Shown: positions 1 through 7,523 of the stretch, piece after piece
Numbering within the stretch: position 1 is the stretch's first letter
Layout: each line of letters starts with the position of its first letter
Assembly: GCA_024508355.1 (NCBI GenBank)
Contig: JAMZEJ010000011.1
Span: forward strand, 1 to 64,000
From: Rhizosaccharibacter radicis
Lineage (GTDB): Bacteria; Pseudomonadota; Alphaproteobacteria; Acetobacterales; Acetobacteraceae
Reading direction: 5' to 3'
Length of the DNA stretch: 64,000 nt
Translations under genes and position numbers: made by a program
Notes under the pieces: generated by a model
Seen by the model: the letters and a program-made list of their open reading frames with translations, nothing else
Database searches by the model: none
Told to the model about the DNA's origin: nothing

Positions 1-393
1 CGCCATGCCGAGGCCGGCCGAGATGGAGGTGGAGGAATGGGCGGCGCCGAACGGGTCGTAGGGGCTTTCCGAGCGCCGGGTGAAGCCCGACAGCCCGCCC
101 GGCTGGCGCAGGGTGCGGATGCGATCGCGCCGCCCGGTGAGGATCTTGTGCGGATAGGCCTGGTGGCCCACGTCCCAGATCACACGGTCGGACGGCGTGT
201 CGAACACCGCGTGCAGCGCCACCGTCAGCTCCACGACCCCCAGCGACGCCCCCAGGTGACCCCCCGTCACCGATACCGCGTCCACCGTCTCGGCCCGAAG
301 CTCGTCCGCAACCTGCCGCAACTGCTCCCCACTCAGGTTCCGCAAGTCCAACGGCGATAGAATACGGTCAAGAAGAGGGGTGTCGGCGGTCAT
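1..393 (-). CDS. dxs: 1-deoxy-D-xylulose-5-phosphate synthase, N-terminal part
   Basis: The first 131 codons of Dxs are present; the rest lies left of the window. Dxs is the thiamine-diphosphate enzyme that condenses pyruvate and glyceraldehyde 3-phosphate in the first step of the MEP isoprenoid pathway. The ATG is at 393. The translation starts [20 protein letters not shown] and contains the family landmarks [37 protein letters not shown] and [18 protein letters not shown], which is the substrate and cofactor entry region of Dxs. It begins 5 bp after the ispA stop on the same strand, so it is the last visible gene of an xseB-ispA-dxs operon. That order is common in proteobacteria. Confidence 0.95.
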   Translation of the reverse strand, partial: MTADTPLLDRILSPLDLRNLSGEQLRQVADELRAETVDAVSVTGGHLGASLGVVELTVALHAVFDTPSDRVIWDVGHQAYPHKILTGRRDRIRTLRQPGGLSGFTRRSESPYDPFGAAHSSTSISAGLGMA

Positions 394-398
394 CGGTG

Positions 399-1418
399 TC
401 AGCTCCGCCGTTCCACCACGTAGCGCGCGAGCGCCCGCAGCATGTCGGCCTTGTGGTCGAAGGATGCCAGCGCTTCGGTGGCGCGCGCCGCCAGCCGTTC
501 CGCCTCGGCGCGGGCGCCCTCGACGCCCAGAAGCGCCACGAAGGTGGACTTGCCCGCTTCCGCGTCCTTGCCGGCGGTCTTGCCCAGCTCTTCCGCGCTG
601 GCCGTGGCGTCGAGCACGTCGTCCGCCACCTGGAACGCCGCCCCGATGTCGCGCCCGTAGGCGGCGATCGCCGCCCGCTCGGCATCCGCAGCACCGCCGA
701 GGATGGCACCCGCTTCCGCCCCGTAGCGGATCAGCCGCCCGGTCTTGAGCGCGTGCAGCCGTTCCACTTCGGCCAAGGGCAGCGCGCGGTTCTCGCCGTC
801 CATGTCGATCATCTGGCCGCCCACCATGCCGGCGGCCCCGGATGCCTCCGCGAGTGCCTGCACCAGCGCGATCCGCACCGCCGGGTCGCGGTGCGTGTCG
901 GGTTCGGCCAGCACGCCGAACGCCAGCGTCTGCAACGCGTCGCCCGCCAGGATGGCGGTCGCCTCGTCGAACTGCTTGTGGGTGGAAGGCTGCCCCCGGC
1001 GCAGATCGTCGTCGTCCATCGCCGGCAGGTCGTCATGCACCAGCGAATAGGCGTGCAGCATCTCCACGGAAGCCGCCGCCCGGGCCGGCCCGTCGCCTGC
1101 CACGCCGAACAGCGCCGCCACCTCCAGCACCAGGAAGCCGCGCAGCCGCTTGCCGCCGCCGAGCGTGGCGTAGCGCATCGCCTCCACCAGCCGCTTCTCG
1201 CCGCCATCCACCGCGGGGATCAGCCGGTCGAGCATCCGCTCGGCGGTGCGCGCATGCGCCGCCAGCACTTCCCGCAGCCGGGACCCCCCGTCCGGAGCCG
1301 GCCCGGTCGCGGCGCCGCCGATCGCCGGGCCGGACGGGATCCCGGTGGCACTGCGGGCGCCACCGGTGGAGTCGGAACCGCCGGACGGAATGCCGGCGGC
1401 GGAGAAGGACTGGTTCAT
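399..1418 (-). CDS. ispA: farnesyl diphosphate synthase (polyprenyl synthetase family)
   Basis: IspA joins isopentenyl diphosphate to dimethylallyl and geranyl diphosphate to make farnesyl diphosphate. The protein has 339 residues. The first aspartate-rich motif reads [18 protein letters not shown] and the second is [17 protein letters not shown] and [10 protein letters not shown] are also family signatures. The domain begins near residue 46. It is preceded by a Gly/Ser/Ala-rich leader in which GIPSG occurs twice. Most IspA proteins have about 295-300 residues, so the leader is either a real extension or a start called too far upstream; no clear ribosome site precedes the ATG at 1418. Downstream of xseB by 46 bp and upstream of dxs by 5 bp, it should be co-transcribed with both. 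Confidence 0.94.
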   Translation of the reverse strand: MNQSFSAAGIPSGGSDSTGGARSATGIPSGPAIGGAATGPAPDGGSRLREVLAAHARTAERMLDRLIPAVDGGEKRLVEAMRYATLGGGKRLRGFLVLEVAALFGVAGDGPARAAASVEMLHAYSLVHDDLPAMDDDDLRRGQPSTHKQFDEATAILAGDALQTLAFGVLAEPDTHRDPAVRIALVQALAEASGAAGMVGGQMIDMDGENRALPLAEVERLHALKTGRLIRYGAEAGAILGGAADAERAAIAAYGRDIGAAFQVADDVLDATASAEELGKTAGKDAEAGKSTFVALLGVEGARAEAERLAARATEALASFDHKADMLRALARYVVERRS

Positions 1419-1464
1419 GAGGGTTCGCGATCTTCAAACAGCGTGAGGCCGGTGGGGGCGCGTT

Positions 1465-1707
1465 TCAATCCAGCTTGGCCACCGAGAGCGACCCGTCGGC
1501 ATGCTCCACGATCCGCTGCACCCTGGCTTCCGCTTCCGCCAGCTTCTGCTCGCAATGCCGCCGCAGCAGGGCGCCGCGCTCGTAGCAGGAGATCGCGTCT
1601 TCCAGCTTCTGTTGCCCGCTTTCCAGCCCGCGGACGATGCGCTCCAGCTCGCCCAGGGCGTCCTCGAAGGAAAGCTTGCTGACGTCGTCCGCTGCCGTGG
1701 CCGCCAT
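1465..1707 (-). CDS. xseB: exodeoxyribonuclease VII small subunit
   Basis: XseB is the small subunit of exonuclease VII, which degrades single-stranded DNA together with XseA. The product has 80 residues when read from the ATG at 1707 (MAATAADDVSKLSFEDALGE). The frame is open further upstream, but that leader is Arg/Pro-rich and has no family match. The conserved core is SFEDALGELERIVRGLESGQ followed by LEDAISCYERGALLRRHCEQ, a two-helix coil typical of the family. No xseA is in view, so the large subunit is encoded elsewhere. It is the first gene of the xseB-ispA-dxs run. Confidence 0.93.
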   Translation of the reverse strand: MAATAADDVSKLSFEDALGELERIVRGLESGQQKLEDAISCYERGALLRRHCEQKLAEAEARVQRIVEHADGSLSVAKLD

Positions 1708-1913
1708 CGTGGATGTCCTCGCCGGAAAGGAAACCGCCCCGGGGAATGGTGCCCGGCCGCGGCGCGCCGAACCGAGCGGCGCGACGGAGCGGCATAAACC
1801 CTGCCGCGCCGGGACGGAAGCCACAGGCTCGGGATCGGCGGCGTGTGCCGGCGGCGGCCGCTCCCACTGTCCCCCACTCTCCGCGGCGCCGGGACAGGCA
1901 CGGGCGCGGCGGA

Positions 1914-2273
1914 TCAGTCCCGCGGGGGCGCCTTGCGGATGGTGAAGCTGAACGCCCCGTTCTCCTCGCCGAAGGCCACCAGAGCGTGGCCTGTTTCGGC
2001 GCAGAAGGCACGGAAATCCGCCACGCTCGCGCGGTCGGTGGCCAGCACCCGCAGCTTCGCGCCGGGCTCCAGCGCGCGCAGGGCGCGGTTGGCGCGCAGC
2101 ACCGGCAGGGGACAGCTCAGCCCCTTCACGTCCAGCAGCGTTTCGCCGTTCGGCCGCGTCGCCGCCGGCTGGCTTTCCGTCCGTTCCCCGGGCGCCCCGG
2201 CGGGGCGGCCCGTCTCCGAAACGGTCCCGTTGTCGGCCGGGGGCAGGGGGGCCGATTGTGAAGGTTCGGTCAT
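1914..2273 (-). CDS. TusA/SirA-like sulfurtransferase protein
   Basis: The C-terminal 75 residues form a TusA (SirA/YeeD) fold, which carries persulfide sulfur on a cysteine for tRNA thiolation or other sulfur relay. The diagnostic motif is GLSCPLPVLRANRAL, giving the CPxP site with the sulfur-carrying Cys. About 45 residues rich in Pro/Gly/Ala precede the domain; TusA is normally about 80 residues, so this is a disordered extension or a start called too early. The only ATG is at 2273. It lies 44 bp from the divergent fructokinase gene and 206 bp upstream of xseB. The specific sulfur acceptor cannot be told from sequence. Confidence 0.85.
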   Translation of the reverse strand: MTEPSQSAPLPPADNGTVSETGRPAGAPGERTESQPAATRPNGETLLDVKGLSCPLPVLRANRALRALEPGAKLRVLATDRASVADFRAFCAETGHALVAFGEENGAFSFTIRKAPPRD

Positions 2274-2317
2274 GGCGTCATATAGCGCGGAGCAAACGCG
2301 CAGCGCGAGGCAGCTCC

Positions 2318-3247
2318 ATGGCGGATTTCCGGGTCGGGATCGATTTCGGCGGCACCAAGATCGAGATCGCGGCGATCGCCAACGATGGGCGCATCCTGCT
2401 GCGTCGCCGGGTTCCGAATCCGAGCGAATATGCCGCCGCCATCGCCGCGATCCGCGATCTCGTGGAGGGCGTCGAGAGCGAGCTGAACGGCACCGGCACG
2501 GTGGGTGTCGGAATCCCCGGTGCGGTCAGCCCGGATACCGGCCTGGTGAAGAACGCCAATTCGGTGTGGTTGAACGGCCGTCCCTTCGCCCGCGACCTGT
2601 CGGAAGCGATGAGCCGCGAGGTGCGGGTGGAGAACGACGCCAACTGCTTCGCCCTGAGCGAAGCGGTGGACGGTGCCGGCGCCGGATCGCGCATCGTGTT
2701 CGGGGTGATCCTCGGCACCGGCGTCGGCGGCGGCATCGTGGTCGACGAGCGGGTGCTGGTGGGGCGCCACTCCATCGCCGGCGAGTGGGGACACACCCCG
2801 CTGCCCTGGATCCGCCAGGACGAGTTCCCGCTGCCGCGCTGCTTCTGCGGCAACGAGGGCTGCATCGAGCGCTATCTGTGCGGATCGGCGCTGGCCGAGG
2901 ATTGCGACGGACCGGGCAGCCGCGACGCCCACAGCATTCCCGAGCGCGCGGACGCGGGCGAGGAGAAGGCGATCCGCGCGCTCGACCGCCATGCGGAGCG
3001 GCTGGCGCGTGCGCTCGCGATGGTGGTGAACTTCCTGGATCCGGACGCCATCGTGCTGGGCGGCGGGCTGTCCAACATGAAGCATCTCTATATCCAGGTG
3101 CCCAAGCTGCTGGGCCGGCACGTGATCAGCCCCCAGTTCTCCACCCCGATCCTGCCCAACAAGCATGGCGACAGTTCGGGCGTGCGCGGCGCCGCCTGGC
3201 TGTGGCCCCGCGACCAGCCCCGCATCTACCGCACCAGCGGTTCCTGA
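2318..3247 (+). CDS. mak: ROK-family fructokinase (Mak type)
   Basis: This is an ATP-dependent sugar kinase of the ROK family, closest in recalled sequence to Escherichia coli Mak, which makes fructose 6-phosphate. The 309-residue product starts MADFRVGIDFGGTKIEIAAI with the phosphate-binding loop. Further motifs are VGIPGAVSPDTG, ENDANCFALSEAVDG with the catalytic Asp, GTGVGGGIVV, and the zinc site CFCGNEGCIERYLCGSAL. The end SSGVRGAAWLWP matches Mak. The frame is open 20 codons upstream, but the match begins at this ATG. It is divergent from the tusA-like gene. Other hexose specificities within ROK remain possible. Confidence 0.9.
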   Translation: MADFRVGIDFGGTKIEIAAIANDGRILLRRRVPNPSEYAAAIAAIRDLVEGVESELNGTGTVGVGIPGAVSPDTGLVKNANSVWLNGRPFARDLSEAMSREVRVENDANCFALSEAVDGAGAGSRIVFGVILGTGVGGGIVVDERVLVGRHSIAGEWGHTPLPWIRQDEFPLPRCFCGNEGCIERYLCGSALAEDCDGPGSRDAHSIPERADAGEEKAIRALDRHAERLARALAMVVNFLDPDAIVLGGGLSNMKHLYIQVPKLLGRHVISPQFSTPILPNKHGDSSGVRGAAWLWPRDQPRIYRTSGS

Positions 3248-3265
3248 GCGCCTGCGATCCCGAAC

Positions 3266-3286
3266 GGCGGCGGTTCCTGCGCCGCC
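3266..3286. terminator. GC hairpin after the fructokinase gene
   Basis: GGCGGCG and CGCCGCC form a 7-bp perfect stem around GTTCCTG, 18 bp after the fructokinase stop. There is no T tract, so termination is only possible, not shown. Confidence 0.3.
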
Positions 3287-3291
3287 GCATC

Positions 3292-3321
3292 ATGTTCTCC
3301 GGCCTGATGTTCTCCGGTCTG
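3292..3321. repeat. 15-bp tandem duplication
   Basis: ATGTTCTCCGGCCTG is followed at once by ATGTTCTCCGGTCTG, two 15-bp units with one mismatch, in the spacer between the fructokinase and esterase genes. No function is apparent. Confidence 0.7.
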
Positions 3322-3502
3322 CGGAACGCCCGATGGCCCTGCGCCGGACCCGGCGCCCCCTTTGCGCGCGGCCCGGGGCGGTTTCCGCATCCTCCGCCCC
3401 GGCGCATGATCCCTCCGAGCCATAAGGGGAACGGCGCCCCGTCGTCCGGATTCTGCCGCTTCCGCCACCTGTGTCTTCCGTGATGACCGGAGTTTTCGTC
3501 GC

Positions 3503-4447
3503 ATGAATCCCCGTGACCTCGTCGATCCCGAGCTGCTGCCGCTGCTCGACCACCAGCCGGATATCGTTCTCGACGCCGCCAGCCTTCTCGGCGCCCGCAC
3601 GGCTCTGCCCGAGCTGTTCACCGGCGGCCAGCAGCCCGATCTAGCCCTGGCCTCGCTGGTGGTCCACCAGGCCGGGCAGGTTCCGGTGCGGGTGTTCACC
3701 CCGATCGGCGGCCCGGAGGACACCAAGCACCCCGTGCTGCTGCACATCCATGGCGGCGGCATGGTGATGGGGACCGCCGCGATGATGGACGTCCAGCACG
3801 CCAGGCTGGCCGCCGAACTCGGCTGCGTGATCGCGTCCGTGGAGTATCGCCTGGCACCGGAAAACCCGTTCCCGGCCGCGATCGAGGATTGCTACGAGGC
3901 GCTCCGCTGGCTTCATCGCCACGCGGCGGCACTGGCGGTGGACCCGACCCGGATCGCGGTCGGCGGCGAGAGCGCCGGCGGTGGCCTGGCGGCGAGCCTC
4001 GCCCTGATGGCGCGCGACCGCGGGGAGGTGCCGATCGTGTTCCAGCACCTGATCTATCCCATGCTGGACGACCGCACCGCCCTCACGGTGGAGCCCGGGC
4101 CCCATGCCGGGCATTTCGTCTGGACCCGCGAGAAGAACCGCTTCGGCTGGCGCGCCCTGCTCGGCAATGCCGCTGGCGGTCCCGACACCTCGCCCTATGC
4201 CGCCGCCGCCCGCGCCGCCGACCTTTCCGGCCTGCCGCCGGCCTTCATTTCCGTGGGGGCGCTCGACCTCTTCATCGACGAGGACATCGAGTATGCCCGG
4301 CGCCTGATCACGGCCGGCGTGCCGTGCGAACTGCACGTGTTTCCCGGCGCCTATCACGGCTTCGACAGCGCCCCCCAGGTCCGCAGCGCGATGGTGGCCC
4401 GCAACCGTTCCCGCGCCGCGCTGCGCCGGGCGCTGCATCCGGGCTGA
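3503..4447 (+). CDS. alpha/beta hydrolase of the hormone-sensitive lipase group
   Basis: This 314-residue protein is probably a carboxylesterase for short acyl esters. The oxyanion-hole motif HIHGGGMVMG and the nucleophile elbow GGESAGGGLAAS are both present, as in the HSL/family IV esterases. The catalytic Asp lies in GALDLFIDED and the catalytic His in FPGAYHGFDS, so the triad looks complete. There is no signal peptide or membrane segment, which suggests a cytoplasmic enzyme. It stands alone, 255 bp after the fructokinase gene and with a long spacer downstream. The natural substrate cannot be inferred. Confidence 0.9.
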   Translation: MNPRDLVDPELLPLLDHQPDIVLDAASLLGARTALPELFTGGQQPDLALASLVVHQAGQVPVRVFTPIGGPEDTKHPVLLHIHGGGMVMGTAAMMDVQHARLAAELGCVIASVEYRLAPENPFPAAIEDCYEALRWLHRHAAALAVDPTRIAVGGESAGGGLAASLALMARDRGEVPIVFQHLIYPMLDDRTALTVEPGPHAGHFVWTREKNRFGWRALLGNAAGGPDTSPYAAAARAADLSGLPPAFISVGALDLFIDEDIEYARRLITAGVPCELHVFPGAYHGFDSAPQVRSAMVARNRSRAALRRALHPG

Positions 4448-5094
4448 AAAACCCGGTTCTTCCCCGAGCCGGCGACCGGGGCGCCGTCTCCTTCGCCGAG
4501 ACCGCCGGGTACGCCGTCGGTGCCCGGTGCCCGGTGCCGGCGCCCGGTGCCGATGCCCGGTGATCGCTCGCGCGGCGCACCGGCCTTCGTCGCGAGACAG
4601 GGTCGTGCCGCTCGATGCGGCGCGAGAACCGACAGGCTCCGGTCCGTCCCGCGGGCCGCGAGGCCTTTGCCCCGCGAGGGGCACGATCCGGATCGGTCGC
4701 CGTCTCCGCGCACCCTCGGACCCCGCGCCGCATGGGCTCGCGTTTTGGACCGGCCGGCTGACGCAGAACAGGCACCGGGCTCGCGGGCGGCGGCCCGTCA
4801 TCGAACCGTTTCCGGCGCTGTTGGTCGCAGGCTCGGGACCTGGCCCGATCATCGTCCGCATCACGGCGGCGGATCGGAGCGCGCCGGACCGAATCATCGC
4901 CGACGGGTCCGGCGGCGCGAGACGTGCCTCTGGCGCTGACACCCGGCGCTGACATCAGGCGCTGACAGCAGGCAGGTGGACGCCTCGGGTGGAACGGGGG
5001 TGCCGTTCCGCCGCGGACATGGGACGGCGCCGGGTTGACCACCGCCCGGGAGGTGCGTCTGCTGCCGCTCCCTTCCAGAACCGGGCTGTTCCAG
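4448..5094. other. intergenic spacer without a recognisable gene
   Basis: About 650 bp between the esterase and the alcohol dehydrogenase. All open frames here encode Arg/Pro/Gly-rich sequence typical of GC-rich non-coding DNA. Around 4518-4560 variants of TGCCCGGTGCC recur in tandem, and three 10-bp repeats lie at 4932-4967. No promoter stands out. Confidence 0.6.
4932..4967. repeat. three copies of GGCGCTGACA at 13-bp spacing
   Basis: GGCGCTGACA occurs at 4932, 4945 and 4958, each separated by 3 bp, about 130 bp upstream of the alcohol dehydrogenase start. The even spacing could mark a protein-binding site or simple slippage; nothing decides between them. Confidence 0.6.
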
Positions 5095-6156
5095 ATGTCG
5101 TTTTCCACCATGCGGGCCGTGCAGCGATCGGACGGCGCCAGCCCCGGCCGCTTCGTGCTGCGCGCCGTGGCCGTGCCGGAGCCGTCGGCGAACGAGGTGC
5201 GGGTGCGGGTCGCGGCCTGTGGAATCTGCCGCACGGAGCTGCATCTGCGCGACGGGCTGCTGGATCTCGGCGCGCGCGACTTCACCGTGGGCCACGAGAT
5301 CGCCGGCACCATCGACGCGGTGGGCGACGGCGTGCCGGCGGCGCGGATCGGCGAGCGGGTGGCGGTCTATTACTACGAGGGGTGCGGCACCTGCCGATGG
5401 TGCCGCACCGGCGACGAGCAGCTTTGTTTGCGGCCCTGCCGCCAGCCGGGCTTCAGCAGCGATGGCGGCTACGCGGAGCATCTGGTGGTGCGGGCCCGCA
5501 ACTGCGTGCCGCTGCCGGACGGGCTCGGCTTCGCCGAGGCGGCGCCGCTCGGATGCGCCGGCACCACCGCCGTGCATGCCGCCCGCCTGGCTACCCTGGA
5601 AGCGGGCGAATGGGTGGTGGTGAACGCGCTTGGCGGCGTGGGGCTGGCGTTGATCGCCTATGCCGCGCATCTCGGTGCCCGGGTGATCGCCGTGGCCCGC
5701 GGCGAGGGGCGCGCGGCGCTCTGCCGGGAGCTGGGTGCCGCGCACGTGCTGGAAGGCCGGAACGCGACCGACCCGGTGGTATCCGTGATGGCGCTCACAG
5801 GCGGCGAGGGAGCGGCCGTGGTGTTCGAGCTGCCCGGCACCGCCGGCAGCATGGCGGCCTCCGTGGCGATGCTGGCGCGCCGCGGCCGCATGGTGCTGAT
5901 CGGCTACACGGCCGATTCTCTGCCGGTCCATCCCGTGTCGCTGATCGTCAAGGAAGCCAGCCTGATCGGCTCGGTCGGCGCGACCCTGGAGGATCTGCGC
6001 GTTGCGGTTTCGCTCGCGGGTCGCGGCGTGCTGCGTATCCCCGTGGACCGGTGCCTTCCGCTGGAACGGTTCGCCGAAGGCCTCGCCCTGATCCAGGCGG
6101 GCGGCCTGGCCGGCCGGATCGTGCTGCGGCCGGACGACACGGGAGAGGTCGCATGA
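5095..6156 (+). CDS. zinc-dependent alcohol dehydrogenase (MDR family)
   Basis: This medium-chain dehydrogenase probably oxidises or reduces an alcohol/aldehyde with NAD(P). The catalytic zinc region reads AACGICRTELHLRDG and TVGHEIAG. The structural zinc site is GCGTCRWCRTGDEQLC, with four cysteines. The Rossmann loop is NALGGVGLALIAYAAHLGA. I start it at the ATG at 5095 (MSFSTMRAVQ); 5110 is equally plausible, and a TTG at 5035 would add 20 residues without family support. The stop overlaps the start of the flavin monooxygenase gene (ATGA), so the two are translationally coupled and probably act on the same compound. Confidence 0.88.
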   Translation: MSFSTMRAVQRSDGASPGRFVLRAVAVPEPSANEVRVRVAACGICRTELHLRDGLLDLGARDFTVGHEIAGTIDAVGDGVPAARIGERVAVYYYEGCGTCRWCRTGDEQLCLRPCRQPGFSSDGGYAEHLVVRARNCVPLPDGLGFAEAAPLGCAGTTAVHAARLATLEAGEWVVVNALGGVGLALIAYAAHLGARVIAVARGEGRAALCRELGAAHVLEGRNATDPVVSVMALTGGEGAAVVFELPGTAGSMAASVAMLARRGRMVLIGYTADSLPVHPVSLIVKEASLIGSVGATLEDLRVAVSLAGRGVLRIPVDRCLPLERFAEGLALIQAGGLAGRIVLRPDDTGEVA

Positions 6157-7523
6157 GAAACGCGGGCGGCGACGGGCGGCGGCGGATGCATCTCTGCGCC
6201 TTCCTGTTCGGCACCGGCCACCATGTCGGGAGCTGGCGGCAGCCGGACGCGCCGCTCGATAACGGCACCACGCTCGCGCACTGGCTCGATTGCGCGCGCA
6301 TCGCCGAGCGGGGGCTGCTGGACGCGATCTTCCTGTATGACGGTGCTGGCCTGCCGCCCATGAGCGCGGAGGTGATGAGCCGAACCGGCACCGCGACCTT
6401 CTTCGACCCGCTGGTGCTGCTGCCGGCGCTCGCGGTGCTGACCGAGCGGATCGGGCTGATCGCAACGGGCAACACGACGTTCGACCAGCCGTACTACCTG
6501 GCGCGCCGCTTCCTGTCGCTCGACAATCTGAGCGGCGGCCGTGCCGGCTGGAACATGGTCACCGGCGTCAACCCGAACGAGGCGTTGAATTTCGGCAAGG
6601 CGATGGTGCCGCACGCCGATCGCTACGCCCGCGCGCGCGAGTTCGCGCAGGTGGTGCGCCGGTTGTGGGAGAGCTGGGACGACGACGCGTTCCTGATGGA
6701 CAAGGCATCGGGGCGCTTCTTCCGGCCGGACGCGTTCCACGTGCTGGACCATCACGGCGCGCATTTCGACGTGCGCGGACCGCTCTGTGTTCCCCGCTCG
6801 CCGCAGGGGCATCCGGTGATGATCCAGGCCGGCGGTTCGGAACCGGGGCGGGCGCTCGCGGCGGAAACGGCGGAGATGATCTACTCCGTGCAGGGCGATC
6901 TCGCCGAGGCGCAGGCGTTCTATGCCGACGTGAAAGGCCGGATGCCCGCGTTCGGGCGCGATCCCGGCACGTTGAAGATCATGCCGGGGGTCTATTTCAT
7001 CGTCGGCCGCACGGCAGGGGAAGCGGAAGACAAGTTCGGCGCGCTGTCGGAGCGCACCGACCCGGCGGTGTCTATGGAGCGGCTTCGGTTCTGCATGGGC
7101 GGCCACGACATGAGCCGCTACGATCCGGACGGCCCGGTGCCGGAGGATCTGGAAACCCAGAGCGGCACCACGCACCTGCGCATCATGACGGCCATCGCGC
7201 GCGAGCGGAAGCTGACCCTGCGGCAGCTGGCCGACGAGGTCGCGGCCGGGGGCTACGGCCACTGGTCCATCCGGGGCAGCGCCGAGCAGGTCGCGGACCA
7301 GTTGCAGCATCGCTTCGAGGCCGGGGCGGCGGACGGCTTCAACCTGATGCCGGCTACCTATCCGGGTGGCCTGCGCGATTTCGTGGAACTGGTGGTGCCG
7401 ATCCTGCAGAAGCGCGGCCTGTTCCGCACGGCCTATGAGGGCCGGACGCTGCGCGAGCATCTGGGGCTTCCCCGGCCCGCGGTCGGCGGCGCGCAGAGGA
7501 CGTCGGCCGCCGCCGACGGCTGA
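6153..7523 (+). CDS. FMN-dependent monooxygenase, NtaA/SnaA/DszA type
   Basis: This 456-residue protein belongs to the bacterial luciferase-like group that includes nitrilotriacetate and dibenzothiophene-sulfone monooxygenases. These use reduced FMN from a partner reductase to oxidise small organic compounds. Family signatures are HLCAFLFGTGHHVGSWRQ near the N-terminus, TTFDQPYYLARRFLSLDNLS and GGRAGWNMVT. The frame opens at ATG 6153, overlapping the dehydrogenase stop by 4 bp; a second ATG at 6186 is close to the first conserved residues. No flavin reductase is nearby, so the FMNH2 source is encoded elsewhere. The stop abuts the stop of the convergent GGDEF/EAL gene. The substrate is unknown. 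Confidence 0.88.
   Translation: MRNAGGDGRRRMHLCAFLFGTGHHVGSWRQPDAPLDNGTTLAHWLDCARIAERGLLDAIFLYDGAGLPPMSAEVMSRTGTATFFDPLVLLPALAVLTERIGLIATGNTTFDQPYYLARRFLSLDNLSGGRAGWNMVTGVNPNEALNFGKAMVPHADRYARAREFAQVVRRLWESWDDDAFLMDKASGRFFRPDAFHVLDHHGAHFDVRGPLCVPRSPQGHPVMIQAGGSEPGRALAAETAEMIYSVQGDLAEAQAFYADVKGRMPAFGRDPGTLKIMPGVYFIVGRTAGEAEDKFGALSERTDPAVSMERLRFCMGGHDMSRYDPDGPVPEDLETQSGTTHLRIMTAIARERKLTLRQLADEVAAGGYGHWSIRGSAEQVADQLQHRFEAGAADGFNLMPATYPGGLRDFVELVVPILQKRGLFRTAYEGRTLREHLGLPRPAVGGAQRTSAAADG

Noticed and set aside
396-1682. 428-codon open frame opposite ispA and xseB
   Set aside because: It is antisense to two clear genes and encodes Arg/His/Gln-rich sequence with no family likeness; long antisense frames are expected at this GC content.
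4989-6152. Extension of the flavin monooxygenase frame upstream through the alcohol dehydrogenase gene
   Set aside because: The extra 388 codons are Arg/Gly-rich and out of frame with the dehydrogenase, which carries all family motifs. The monooxygenase starts at 6153.
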